A DNA stretch of 64,000 nucleotides from Helicobacter saguini (GTDB lineage Bacteria; Campylobacterota; Campylobacteria; Campylobacterales; Helicobacteraceae). Each line of letters opens with the position of its first letter. The first letter of the stretch is position 1. The notes under the pieces are model-generated. The model was not told the origin of the DNA and did not search any database. It saw only the letters and a program-made list of their open reading frames with translations. The stretch is from the NCBI RefSeq assembly GCF_000762875.2, contig NZ_JRMP02000001.1, positions 62,001 to 126,000 on the forward strand. The letters are read 5' to 3'. The translations under genes and the position numbers were made by a program. Below, piece by piece: positions 54,165 through 63,325 of this stretch.

Positions 54165-56180
54165 ATGACAAAAACACAAGTAAATTTATCCGTAGCAAAA
54201 AAAATTATGTTTTCAACGTTAGTTGTGATGATTGTGGGGTTTAGCATATTTATCGCGGTAAATTATTATATGTCAAAGCAAAGCTTAATAAGAGATATTG
54301 CAAATGGTAAAAAGGAGAGTGTGAAAACTGCTGTGGCATTTATCGACTATTTTATCGAGACTAAAAAGGAAGTGATTACCGCGTTATCGCGTGAGATTTT
54401 AAAGGTAAGCGATTTAAGTGTGGAATCTGTGGGTAAGCATTTGTGGGTTAGTTCGCATTATAGCGTGTTTGACGCACTTTTTGTGGGGTTTGAAGAAGAT
54501 GGAAAGCTAGTTAAAGTCGATGTAGATTTTAAGACAAATGAGGTAAGTCAAGCTTATGTGCTAGATAGAAGCAAGGGCTATGATGCTAGAGAGCGGCTTT
54601 GGTATAAAAGTGCAAAGCGTGATATGAAGCCCGGGTTATCTAGCGTTTTTAAGGATATAACAACGGATAATTACACGCTAACCGCTTATGTCCCGCTTAT
54701 TAAAGATGGCAAGCTTATAGGCGTTATCGGCGGCAATATTTTTTTACATGAGATGCAAGTAGAGTTTCAAAAGCTAAAGACAACTGAGACTAGCTCGGTA
54801 TTTGTCGCGGATGAAAATAATAATATGATACTGCATTCAAATGCAAACTGGCAAATGAGTCCTGATAATGATTTAAAACAAGCCGTAATAGGCTTTGCCC
54901 GTGAACTAGCCGCAAATAAAAATAAAAATGAGCCAACTGATATTATCCGCTACAAGATTAAAGATGATGACCGCGTAGGCGTATGTATGCAAAATGACGA
55001 CTGGATGCTGTGCAGTGCAAATTCTATGGATGATTATAAGGAATCTTTTCGCGATATTTTAATCCATCAAAGCCTTTTTACGATTATATTTGTCGTGGTG
55101 ATTATGCTTGTGCTGTGGTTTATTGTCGGCTATGTGCTAAAGTCTCTGCCTATCATTCAAGAGGGGCTAATCCACTTTTTTGACTATCTAAATCATAAAA
55201 AAGATTCTGTAAAACTCATTGATATTAAGACAAATGATGAGTTTGGAATCGCCGCTCGTGTGATAAATGAAAATATTAAAATAGCGCAAAATACACTCCA
55301 AGCCGATAAAATCGTGGTAGCAGACGCGGTAAATATCGCTCGCGACGTAGAAGCGGGGAACTTGCATTTGCGTGTGGAATCTAAGGCGATAAACCCAGAG
55401 CTAATAAAGCTAAAAAATACATTTAACTCAATGCTAGATATTTTAGAATCTAGAATCGGCAAGGATATAAATAGGATTGAAAGCTTATGTAAAAGCTTTG
55501 CAGGGTATGATTTTAGCGCGCGTATTGAGAATGCAAAAGGTGAGCTAGAAGTAATGTCAAATAACTTGGGAAATGATATTTGCAGTATGCTTAAGCAGTC
55601 TTTAAGTTTCGCTGAGAATCTAAGCAGTCAAACCGAGATTTTGAAAGATTCTATGTCTAAATTGACTGAGGGCTCACATACGCAAAAAAAGGCGTTGGTA
55701 GAACAAGCCGCGACAATAGAGCAGATAAATAACGCAATGCAAAATGTAAATAGCAAGACAAGCGACTTTGCAAAACAAGCAGAAAACATAAAAAATATCG
55801 TAGATGTGATAAAAGAAATCGCAAATCAAACAAACTTGTTGGCTTTGAATGCCGCAATCGAAGCGGCTAGGGCTGGGGAACATGGACGTGGCTTTGCAGT
55901 CGTAGCCGATGAAGTAAGGAAACTCGCCGAACGCACACAAACAAGTCTAAGCGAGATAGAATCTAATATAAGTGTGCTGGTGCAAAATATCGTAGATATA
56001 TCAGAATCTATAAAAGAGCAAACGCATGGCTTAAGTAACATAAATGATGGCATTATGGAGCTAGAAAATGTCGCCCAAAATAACTCGCAAATAGCCGACC
56101 AAACAAACCTAGTCGCCGGCAAAGTCAATGATATAGTAGAAGAAATCATAACAGATACGAATAAGAAAAAGTTTGTGTAA
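54165..56180 (+). CDS. Methyl-accepting chemotaxis protein with dCache domain
   Basis: 671 residues: membrane helix (about 15-36), a double-Cache periplasmic domain, second helix (about 305-330), HAMP-like linker and the signalling tip [20 protein letters not shown] and [20 protein letters not shown]. In the first Cache pocket [12 protein letters not shown] matches the Y..R..WY..A ligand motif of amino-acid receptors, but the final Asp of that motif appears as Asn (GVIGGNI), so the ligand may differ. AAAAAGGAG precedes the ATG. Only single octamer codons are present. Confidence 0.9.
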   Translation: MTKTQVNLSVAKKIMFSTLVVMIVGFSIFIAVNYYMSKQSLIRDIANGKKESVKTAVAFIDYFIETKKEVITALSREILKVSDLSVESVGKHLWVSSHYSVFDALFVGFEEDGKLVKVDVDFKTNEVSQAYVLDRSKGYDARERLWYKSAKRDMKPGLSSVFKDITTDNYTLTAYVPLIKDGKLIGVIGGNIFLHEMQVEFQKLKTTETSSVFVADENNNMILHSNANWQMSPDNDLKQAVIGFARELAANKNKNEPTDIIRYKIKDDDRVGVCMQNDDWMLCSANSMDDYKESFRDILIHQSLFTIIFVVVIMLVLWFIVGYVLKSLPIIQEGLIHFFDYLNHKKDSVKLIDIKTNDEFGIAARVINENIKIAQNTLQADKIVVADAVNIARDVEAGNLHLRVESKAINPELIKLKNTFNSMLDILESRIGKDINRIESLCKSFAGYDFSARIENAKGELEVMSNNLGNDICSMLKQSLSFAENLSSQTEILKDSMSKLTEGSHTQKKALVEQAATIEQINNAMQNVNSKTSDFAKQAENIKNIVDVIKEIANQTNLLALNAAIEAARAGEHGRGFAVVADEVRKLAERTQTSLSEIESNISVLVQNIVDISESIKEQTHGLSNINDGIMELENVAQNNSQIADQTNLVAGKVNDIVEEIITDTNKKKFV

Positions 56181-56281
56181 GATTCTATAGAATCTTTATA
56201 ATATTTAAAATCTAGATTCTATAATCTTTGTGTTTTGCCGATATTCCTTTGGATTTATAGATTCTAAGGTTGGAGAAAATA

Positions 56282-56881
56282 ATGAAAAAGTTTTGCCTAT
56301 TTGTTATATTTCTTGCGTTTATAGGTTTGAATCAAACACAAGCAAAAGAGCCATTTTCCCCTGATTTTACCCTAAATGTCATTCAAGGTATGGAGCCCCC
56401 GCCACTGCCGCAGGTTTATGGTATCGATGTGCCTGATATTTGGGGGCAGTATGAGGAGAAAAATCTGGTCGCCACAAGTCCGCTTTTGCCTGAAACGCCT
56501 ATGATTATGGAGGTGTGTGCGATTACTGGGCGTCCGCAGTATGCGTATGCGAACTCGCAGGAACTGCTGGCTGGCTGCTATCGTGGCGATGCGGGTTTGA
56601 GCCTTTTGGAGCTGCAGCCTTATGAGTATTGGGAGAGCCTTAGTAGCGTGGGGCGTGAGCGGCTTATGCCACGCGGTTTTGAGGCGCCTTTCAATGTGCG
56701 TGTGGTGATAAATTATCGCAATGCGCGTGTGTCAAATGCGCCATTTAAGACCATTGAGCTTGGCGAATTTGACAGCCCGACTAGCTATATCGCGATAAAT
56801 GGGCAGGTTTTTCAGCACAATCTTGAGATTATGCGCGCGATTTATGGCGTGATTTATGATATTTATGATGAGAGAATCTAG
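56282..56881 (+). CDS. Conserved-looking periplasmic protein, unknown
   Basis: 199 residues from ATG 56282 behind GGAG. The signal peptide (FCLFVIFLAFIGLNQTQA) is followed by a Pro-rich start (GMEPPPLPQVYGIDVPDIWG), a pair of cysteines (EVCAITGRP, LAGCYRGD) likely in a disulfide, and NVRVVINYRNARVSN. It has no repeats inside. It converges with dnaN, 13 bases apart. I do not recognise the family; the clean codon use suggests a maintained gene. Confidence 0.6.
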   Translation: MKKFCLFVIFLAFIGLNQTQAKEPFSPDFTLNVIQGMEPPPLPQVYGIDVPDIWGQYEEKNLVATSPLLPETPMIMEVCAITGRPQYAYANSQELLAGCYRGDAGLSLLELQPYEYWESLSSVGRERLMPRGFEAPFNVRVVINYRNARVSNAPFKTIELGEFDSPTSYIAINGQVFQHNLEIMRAIYGVIYDIYDERI

Positions 56882-56894
56882 ACTATAAAATGGT

Positions 56895-58109
56895 TTATCT
56901 ATAGTTATATTCGCGTTCTGGGACGATGATTTCTTTGAAGTCTTTTGCGTCAAATAGGATTGGGGCGTATTCTTCTATGTAAATGTCGATGTTTTCTACT
57001 TTTGCGTTTGCTAGGCATTCTATTATATGTTTATTTGTCATAGATATTTCTATCTCATCTTGTAAGTTTAATTCTATATTATCAATAATATCTTTTACTT
57101 CAGAGTTGTTTCTACCATGTAAAGATTCTATGGTGATTTTATCTTTGTAAAAAATGATTTTTGACGCACTGCATAAGCCATTTACCCTTTGTAGTGCTTT
57201 TAGCAAACTATCTCGTTTAACATTTATAGAAATACCCCTTTCTTTTTCTATAACCTTTTTAAATTCTGGGAATTTAGAATTAATAGTCCTTACATATATC
57301 TCCATATTTTCAGCTACAAAGCAAACAGATTCTATATTCGTCTCAATTTCTTCGTATTCATTTTCTTCATTTGCCTTTTCTATATCAATTTCTTTTATAT
57401 AAAAGTCAAAATTATCCCCAAAGAATTTAACTAGCTCAACTATTCCCTTTTTAGGAATAATACAAGAAAAGTCAATCTTATCGTTTGGATATTCAGTCTC
57501 TATATATGCTAGTCTTAGTGTATCGGTGGCTACTATTGTTAAAACCTTGCTTTCTATTTGTAATAATACACCTTGAGTATAGATTCTAGACGCATTCTTT
57601 TCATCACAGCAGTGTATAATGTTTTTAAATGTATCAGTTAATAGTTTATTGTCAATATCTATTTTTTTGTAGCCTTGCGTTGTTTTATAATCATCTTTAA
57701 AAGGGAAATCATTTAAATCATCATCTCTATCTTTACTATTAGTATCTCTTACTTTATAGACAGGGATTTTAGCATTGTAATTTTTTTGTTTAATATGCAA
57801 TATGTCTTTTTTATCATCATATTCAATTATCACTTCAGAATCATCTAGCCCTTGCTTTATACATTCACTAATAAATTCACCTTTAACCGCACAAAAGATT
57901 TTACCTTCTATAGAATCTGGCACTACTTTTAGTTTCATACTAATTGCTTCATTATTTGTAGCTTTCAAATAAAGTGCGTTTCCATCTGTTTCTAATAAAA
58001 TGCTTGAGCTTAAATCAAAGGTCTCTTTTTTGTTGTAAGCATTTCCTAACGTGCTAATGGCTTGCTCTAATTTATTTTTTTGAATCGTTAGAATATTTTT
58101 TTGTGACAT
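56895..58109 (-). CDS. dnaN: DNA polymerase III beta clamp
   Basis: 404 residues in three similar domains, with LEQAISTLGNAYNKKETFDL, ASRIYTQGVLLQIESKVLTI, ATDTLRLAYIETEY and KEIIVPEREYNYR at the end. The clamp encircles DNA and tethers the polymerase. The length is slightly above the usual 370-375 because of acidic loops (DSKDRDDDLNDF; EKANEENEYEEIE). It follows dnaA on the same strand across a DnaA-box cluster. The C-terminal end is Glu-Tyr-Asn-Tyr-Arg, where many clamps end MPMR(L/V). Confidence 0.95.
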   Translation of the reverse strand: MSQKNILTIQKNKLEQAISTLGNAYNKKETFDLSSSILLETDGNALYLKATNNEAISMKLKVVPDSIEGKIFCAVKGEFISECIKQGLDDSEVIIEYDDKKDILHIKQKNYNAKIPVYKVRDTNSKDRDDDLNDFPFKDDYKTTQGYKKIDIDNKLLTDTFKNIIHCCDEKNASRIYTQGVLLQIESKVLTIVATDTLRLAYIETEYPNDKIDFSCIIPKKGIVELVKFFGDNFDFYIKEIDIEKANEENEYEEIETNIESVCFVAENMEIYVRTINSKFPEFKKVIEKERGISINVKRDSLLKALQRVNGLCSASKIIFYKDKITIESLHGRNNSEVKDIIDNIELNLQDEIEISMTNKHIIECLANAKVENIDIYIEEYAPILFDAKDFKEIIVPEREYNYR

Positions 58110-58156
58110 TTTTTTCCCTTGCGTGTATTATTTAGATTCTTAGTAGTATTAGTAGT

Positions 58157-58272
58157 GTTTGTGAATTTGTGAATTAAGATTTTATAGAATCTTAAAAATA
58201 TTTGTGGCTGGTAATTTTGCGACTATATTTTAATTCACATTTTTGTGTGGTTTTCATTCACTGCTATTCACG
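58157..58272. other. oriC: DnaA-box cluster between dnaA and dnaN (origin, part 2)
   Basis: TTAATTCACA (58230-58239), TTCATTCACT (58253-58262) and CTATTCACG (58264-58272) read rightward; GTGAATTTGTGAATTAA (58161-58177) holds two more in reverse. These fit the Helicobacter DnaA box (TCATTCAC type). The spacing is irregular and the DNA AT-rich. Confidence 0.65.
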
Positions 58273-58322
58273 TTTTAGATTCTAAAACTACTTTGAAAAG
58301 TTGTAATTATATCTAAGAAATA

Positions 58323-59636
58323 TTAATTTTTTTGCATAAGTTTGTTTTTTAGATTCTCTATTTCCATTTTTAGTTTAGAATCTTTTTGTATTTCATCACT
58401 TATTGTTTTTATTTGTTTGCTTACCGCACTATGTCCTTTTAGATTTAGCTCCATTGCTATATCTGGAAAGCTTGTCCTCGTTACATTTTTTGCTAAGTAT
58501 GCTACGATTTTACGTGCTTTTGCTACATTTTTTTTGCCACGCGTTTTAGATTTAATTTCGCTTGGTTTAATGTTATATTCTAATGCCATTAGATTTATTA
58601 TATCATTTAGGTTTATTTCATGGCTTTGCGTGCTTCTATCTTCTAGGATTGTTTTTAGTAATTCGATTGTTATAGGCACTTTTAAAAGCATCATATTTCC
58701 ATAAATTGTGGTGATTGTCCCTTCTAAATCTCTTATATTTTCTTGGATTTTTACCGCTATAAATTCGATGACTTCAGAATCTAATTGTATATTTCTAACC
58801 CTACATTTTTGTTTTATGATATTGATTCTAGTCTCTAGCTCAGGAGATTCTATCTTTGCCATCATTCCGCCCATAAAACGAGACTTTAGCCTTGTCTCAA
58901 GCTTTTCGATTTTTTTTGGTGGTTTATCGCTGGTCATTACGATTTGTCCGCCTTCTTGCACGATGTTATTAAAAGTGTTGAAAAACTCTTCTTGAAATTT
59001 CTCACTAACGCCCAAAAACTGCACATCATCAATTAGCAAATAATCGCATTTACGGAATCTTTCTCTAAATTGGTCCATACTTTTATTTGTGATTCTATGT
59101 TTATATTCATTAAACATTGTTTCGGCTTCGATATAAATCACTGATGCGTTTGGATTTTTCTTATACACGGCATTGCATATTGAGTGCAATAGGTGCGTTT
59201 TCCCTAAGCCTGTGCTGCCGTGTATTAGTAGTGGATTATATCTTGCCTTAGAATCTACTACGCTTTTAGCACTCTCATAAGCAAAGGCATTGCATTCGCC
59301 TACGATAAAGTTTTCAAAGCTGCATTCAGTATTAGTCATAGCCGTGTTATTTTTTATGTAATATCTTGTTTTAACATCATCTATGGTTTCTATATTTAGT
59401 TGAGATTCTAAGATGAATATTATTTTTGGCGTGATATGTGCGTTTTGTGCTATTTCTAGCATTTTGCTTTCATATTTTCGCTTAACCCAGTTTAGTATAA
59501 AGCTATTTTTTGCTATAAAAATGAATTTAGATTCACTAGATTTATTATAATCATAAGCGATTTTGTCTAAATACTGCGTTTTTTCTAACATACTTGAATT
59601 TTCTCTTAAAATTTCCAAAACATCATTTCCATTCAT
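58323..59636 (-). CDS. dnaA: Replication initiator DnaA
   Basis: 437 residues: N-terminal domain I (about 1-85), no long linker, AAA+ domain with Walker A GSTGLGKT (140-147), Walker B LLIDDVQFLG and the arginine-finger region, then domain IV with EIKSKTRGKKNVAKARKIVA and LKGHSAVSKQIKTI. The usual domain IV signature is RDH(S/T)TV, so Asp and Thr are replaced here. DnaA boxes lie on both sides of the gene. It has few octamers, unlike its surroundings. Confidence 0.97.
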   Translation of the reverse strand: MNGNDVLEILRENSSMLEKTQYLDKIAYDYNKSSESKFIFIAKNSFILNWVKRKYESKMLEIAQNAHITPKIIFILESQLNIETIDDVKTRYYIKNNTAMTNTECSFENFIVGECNAFAYESAKSVVDSKARYNPLLIHGSTGLGKTHLLHSICNAVYKKNPNASVIYIEAETMFNEYKHRITNKSMDQFRERFRKCDYLLIDDVQFLGVSEKFQEEFFNTFNNIVQEGGQIVMTSDKPPKKIEKLETRLKSRFMGGMMAKIESPELETRINIIKQKCRVRNIQLDSEVIEFIAVKIQENIRDLEGTITTIYGNMMLLKVPITIELLKTILEDRSTQSHEINLNDIINLMALEYNIKPSEIKSKTRGKKNVAKARKIVAYLAKNVTRTSFPDIAMELNLKGHSAVSKQIKTISDEIQKDSKLKMEIENLKNKLMQKN

Positions 59637-59647
59637 TTTAATCCTTT

Positions 59648-59728
59648 AATTTCACTTAAATTTTTGCAATTATAACATTTTTACGTGAATTAAGACGTGA
59701 ATTAAAAGTGAAAATTAAGTGAATGTTA
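59648..59728. other. oriC: DnaA-box cluster upstream of dnaA (origin, part 1)
   Basis: ACGTGAATTAA (59683-59693), GACGTGAATTAA (59694-59705) and AAGTGAATGTT (59718-59728) are reverse boxes; TAATTTCACTT (59648-59658) is a weaker forward one. The DNA is AT-rich and free of genes between dnaA and accA. Confidence 0.65.
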
Positions 59729-59833
59729 AGTTACTTTTAAGGTTTTAGATAAATGTGTTAGTATTCTAGATTCTAAAAATCCACCAAATTTATTGTAAAA
59801 TTACAGAATCTAAAACGACAAAAGAGAGATTAA

Positions 59834-60766
59834 ATGGCGACTTATTTAGACTTTGAGCAGCGGCTTAAGACCCTGCAAGACGACATAGATTCTGCGTTGT
59901 TGTCAAATGACAAAAGTGCGGCGGACATTCGCAAGCAAGAGCTGAAAAACGAGAAAAAAAAAATTTATAGCAACCTAAATGATTATCAAAAACTCCAGCT
60001 TGCGCGCCATCCTGACCGCCCTTATGCGATGGACTACATCGAGCTGCTGCTGAAAGACGCGTATGAGATTAGCGGTGATAGGCATTTTAGCGATGATAAG
60101 GCGATTGTGTGTTTTTTGGGGCGAATTGATGGGCAAAAGGTGATGGTGATAGGCGAGGAAAAGGGGCGTGGCACGAAAAATAAGCTATATCGCAACTTTG
60201 GTATGCCCCAGCCTGAGGGCTATCGAAAGGCGCTTCGTGCGGCGAAAATGGCGGAGAAATTTAACATTCCGCTTTTGTGCCTTGTGGATACTGCGGGCGC
60301 GTATCCTGGCGTAGGTGCTGAGGAGAGGGGGCAAAGCGAGGCGATTGCTAAGAATTTGGAGGAATTTAGCGCGCTGAAAATCCCAACAATTAGCATTGTG
60401 ATAGGCGAGGGCGGCAGTGGCGGCGCACTTGCTATCGGCGTGGCTGATAGGCTTGCGATGCTGGAGTATTCGATATTTAGCGTGATTTCGCCAGAAGGCT
60501 GTGCGGCTATCTTGTGGAATGACCCTAGCAAGACTGAAGCCGCCACAAAGGCACTCAAAATCACGCCAACTGAGCTAAAAAAGGCGAATTTGATTGATGA
60601 TATAATTAAAGAGCCGCAAGGTGGCGCACACCGCGATAAAATCGAGGCTGCAAATAAAATCAAAGACTACTTTTTAGAATCTGTGGAAAAAATCCGCTCT
60701 GATTCTAACTTTTTAACCACGCGCTATAATAAGATTATGAGTTATGGGGCTTTCGCGGAGAGTTAG
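59834..60766 (+). CDS. accA: Acetyl-CoA carboxylase carboxyltransferase alpha subunit
   Basis: 310 residues. [80 protein letters not shown] and [20 protein letters not shown] follow the AccA order. With AccD it transfers CO2 from biotin to acetyl-CoA, the first step of fatty acid synthesis. A run of ten A (59954-59963) lies early in the gene in a Lys-rich stretch. It is divergent from dnaA. Confidence 0.97.
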   Translation: MATYLDFEQRLKTLQDDIDSALLSNDKSAADIRKQELKNEKKKIYSNLNDYQKLQLARHPDRPYAMDYIELLLKDAYEISGDRHFSDDKAIVCFLGRIDGQKVMVIGEEKGRGTKNKLYRNFGMPQPEGYRKALRAAKMAEKFNIPLLCLVDTAGAYPGVGAEERGQSEAIAKNLEEFSALKIPTISIVIGEGGSGGALAIGVADRLAMLEYSIFSVISPEGCAAILWNDPSKTEAATKALKITPTELKKANLIDDIIKEPQGGAHRDKIEAANKIKDYFLESVEKIRSDSNFLTTRYNKIMSYGAFAES

Positions 60767-60801
60767 ATTCTAAGTGCGTTTATAGAATCTAAAATGGATT
60801 T

Positions 60802-61230
60802 ATGATGTGCAAAAAAGATTCTATCAAATATGCTAGTGGCTTTTCACTGCTTGAGATGTTGGTGTGCCTTTTAATTTTAGGCATTTTATCGCTTAGCATT
60901 TTAAAGCCGCAGATTAATGCTATGCTAGGCATTCGTGCGGCTAGTTTCCACCTGCAAAAGCTGCAAAAAGATATAAATGAAATCGCTTACAATGCCTTTT
61001 TGAGTAAAAGGGCTGTGGATAGAGCGGCTATTTTAAACCTTATAAATAATGCGGCGGGAAATAATCGCTTTTTTACTTTGGAAGTGCGTGGTAGTGCTTT
61101 TTTGTTGAGTGTGGGTAGTGAGCGTTTGAGGCTAAATATTAGGGAAAATGCAAATGGGAGTTTTAGCATTACTTGCAATCCAAATCAAGCCCTTTGCAGA
61201 AAGCTTTATCATAGGAAGCAGAGTAAGTAG
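60802..61230 (+). CDS. Type IV pilin-like (pseudopilin) protein
   Basis: 142 residues with a prepilin N-terminal part: a short basic leader, then GFSLLEMLVCLLILGILSLS, with Gly before the cut, Phe first and Glu at position 5, processed by a prepilin peptidase. The globular part ends with a Cys pair (ITCNPNQALCRKLYHR). Helicobacter lacks classic pili but keeps few such proteins; transformation or secretion roles are possible. ATG 60802 or 60805. The gene ends 17 bases before the convergent tssC. Confidence 0.7.
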   Translation: MMCKKDSIKYASGFSLLEMLVCLLILGILSLSILKPQINAMLGIRAASFHLQKLQKDINEIAYNAFLSKRAVDRAAILNLINNAAGNNRFFTLEVRGSAFLLSVGSERLRLNIRENANGSFSITCNPNQALCRKLYHRKQSK

Positions 61231-61246
61231 ATTCTATGGAATCTAA

Positions 61247-62731
61247 TTATTCTTTATCTAATTTTCCCACTAAAGATAATTCGAAATTTGCTCCCATAAA
61301 TTTAAAATGTGGTCTTGCTAGCAGTTCTATTTTATACCATCCTGGCTCTCCATCCACATCACTTACTATAATTTTAGCTGACCTAAATGGTCTTCTGCTT
61401 CTTACTTCTGGCGGTGGATTTTCTTGGTCTGATATATATTGTCTTAGCCATTCATTTAATCCTTTTTCTACATCTTGACGTTCCTTCCAACTACCTATTT
61501 CTTCTCTCTGTAATACTTTTAAGTAATGTGCTAGACGTGAAATGAGAAATACATAAGGTAGTTGTGTGCCTAATCTATAATTTGTTTCAGCTTCTTTACC
61601 TTCTTTGGTATTTGGAAATATTTTTGGTTTCAAAGATGAATTAGCAGAGAAAAACACTGCATTATTAGTATCTCGCCTAAGCGTTAGTGCTATGAAACCT
61701 TGCTCTGATAGTTCATATTCTCTTCTATCTGTGATTAGCACTTCAGTTGGAATTTTAGATTGAATACTACCAAAATTCTCATAAAAATACATAGGTAAAT
61801 CTTTTACTGCTCCACCACTTCTAGGACCTATAATATTTCCACACCATCTATAATGCTCAAAACTTTCAGCTAAGCGAGTAGCAAATGCGTAGGCTGAGTT
61901 TCCCCATAACAAATGATTATGATTCTTGCTTACGTCTTCTGTATAATTAAATGACTTTATAGGATTATTTTCTGTATCATAAGGAGAGCGAGTTAAAAAT
62001 CTAGTAACCATAAGTCCCGTATACTTAGAATCTTCGCTTTCCCTAAATGTTCTCCAACGCGTATATTGCGGTCCTTGCAATAATCCTTGTAAGTCTTGTA
62101 TGTTTGCCAATTCTGCATAATTGTCAAGTCCAAAGAATTTTGAGCCTACAGATGTCAAAAATGGAGCATGGCTCATAGCTGCAATAGAAGACATTTTATT
62201 TAAAAAGTTCATATCAGGATTTGAAGTGCTAATTTCATAATCACCTATAATAGCCCCTACAGGCTCACCGCCAAATTGCCCGTATTCGCTTGAGTAGATA
62301 TTTTTATAAAGCACAGATTGTGTTATATCAGGATTATTTTCAAAATCTTCTAATGCTTCTTGTTTCGTAACATCAAGCAAATCTACCTTTATATTTTCAT
62401 TAAAGTTAGTTCGCTCGACTAAAAAATGTAATCCACGCCAAGTAGATTCTAGTTTTTGAAATTCCTCGTTATGTAGAATTTCATCCATTTGTTGTGAAAT
62501 CAACTCATCAATATGTCCAACCATTTCATCTAAGGCAAATTTATTGATTTTATCCTCCGCATTAGGAGATTTTACAATTTGACTTATAAATTCTGCCACG
62601 CCTTTTTTTGCAATGCTATAGCTTTCGTCGTCTTTTGAATACTTACTCTTTTCCATAATGTATTCAATTACTGAATCTTGTTTAGATTCAGTATCATCAA
62701 CCTTAATCTTAACATCTTCTTTTGTTTCCAT
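61247..62731 (-). CDS. tssC: Type VI secretion sheath large subunit
   Basis: 494 residues: QMDEILHNEEFQKLESTWRG, IGDYEISTSNPDMNFLNKMS, GNSAYAFATRLAESFEHYRW and GSWKERQDVEKGLNEWLRQY are core TssC (VipB/ImpD) segments. TssB and TssC form the contractile sheath that drives the toxin-loaded tube. It follows tssB by 41 bases. A short N-terminal DTESKQDSVIEYIMEK carries one octamer-derived ESK. It closes the visible part of the secretion operon on the left. Confidence 0.96.
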   Translation of the reverse strand: METKEDVKIKVDDTESKQDSVIEYIMEKSKYSKDDESYSIAKKGVAEFISQIVKSPNAEDKINKFALDEMVGHIDELISQQMDEILHNEEFQKLESTWRGLHFLVERTNFNENIKVDLLDVTKQEALEDFENNPDITQSVLYKNIYSSEYGQFGGEPVGAIIGDYEISTSNPDMNFLNKMSSIAAMSHAPFLTSVGSKFFGLDNYAELANIQDLQGLLQGPQYTRWRTFRESEDSKYTGLMVTRFLTRSPYDTENNPIKSFNYTEDVSKNHNHLLWGNSAYAFATRLAESFEHYRWCGNIIGPRSGGAVKDLPMYFYENFGSIQSKIPTEVLITDRREYELSEQGFIALTLRRDTNNAVFFSANSSLKPKIFPNTKEGKEAETNYRLGTQLPYVFLISRLAHYLKVLQREEIGSWKERQDVEKGLNEWLRQYISDQENPPPEVRSRRPFRSAKIIVSDVDGEPGWYKIELLARPHFKFMGANFELSLVGKLDKE

Positions 62732-62772
62732 ACTTATCCTTTGTTTGTATTTTATAGAATCTAAAATTCTAT

Positions 62773-63258
62773 TTATATATTATCTTTGCCTGATATTTCA
62801 AGTAATAGCTTTTCTTTTTTGCTATCATCTTGCAAGGCTTCTAATACTGCCTTTCTAAATTCCGGTATATTTCCCATAGGTCCTTTTAAAGCTAATAGTG
62901 CTTCTCTTAGTTGCATTAGCTTTTTTAGTTCTGGGATTTTTTCTACTATACCATCTGGAGAAAAGTCTCTCATGCTTTCAATATTGAGATTCACATTCAA
63001 CTCATCATTTTCATTGCCATTAAGTTTGTTTTTTACACTGAAATTAACATTTATACCCATTTGTTTCATTACTTGGTTAAAGTTAATTTTATTTATGGAT
63101 ACTACTTCCCTATTTTCTAATGGCATTTTTTTATTATCGCCCGTTAAATCTGCCATAACCATTAGTTTTAATGGTAGCTCTACATCTGCATTCTGTCCAT
63201 TTGTTTTTGTTTTGTATGTTATGTTGATACGCTCTTTTGGAGCTATACTCTCTGCCAT
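62773..63258 (-). CDS. tssB: Type VI secretion sheath small subunit
   Basis: 161 residues: MAESIAPKERINITYKTKTN, VELPLKLMVMADLTGDNKKM, LENREVVSINKINFNQVMKQ and LKKLMQLREALLALKGPMGN are typical TssB (VipA/ImpC) segments. It interlocks with TssC in the sheath. Ribosome site AAAGGGTAAATATG. No repeats. Confidence 0.96.
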   Translation of the reverse strand: MAESIAPKERINITYKTKTNGQNADVELPLKLMVMADLTGDNKKMPLENREVVSINKINFNQVMKQMGINVNFSVKNKLNGNENDELNVNLNIESMRDFSPDGIVEKIPELKKLMQLREALLALKGPMGNIPEFRKAVLEALQDDSKKEKLLLEISGKDNI

Positions 63259-63325
63259 ATTTACCCTTTTAGTTTTAATAAATGTGATTATATAATTATT
63301 TTAAGGATTCTATAGAATCTATGCA

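Noticed and set aside
59954-59963. Ten-A run in accA as a phase switch
   Set aside because: It encodes a Lys-rich stretch in an essential gene in frame; without variant data it is ordinary for this AT-rich genome.
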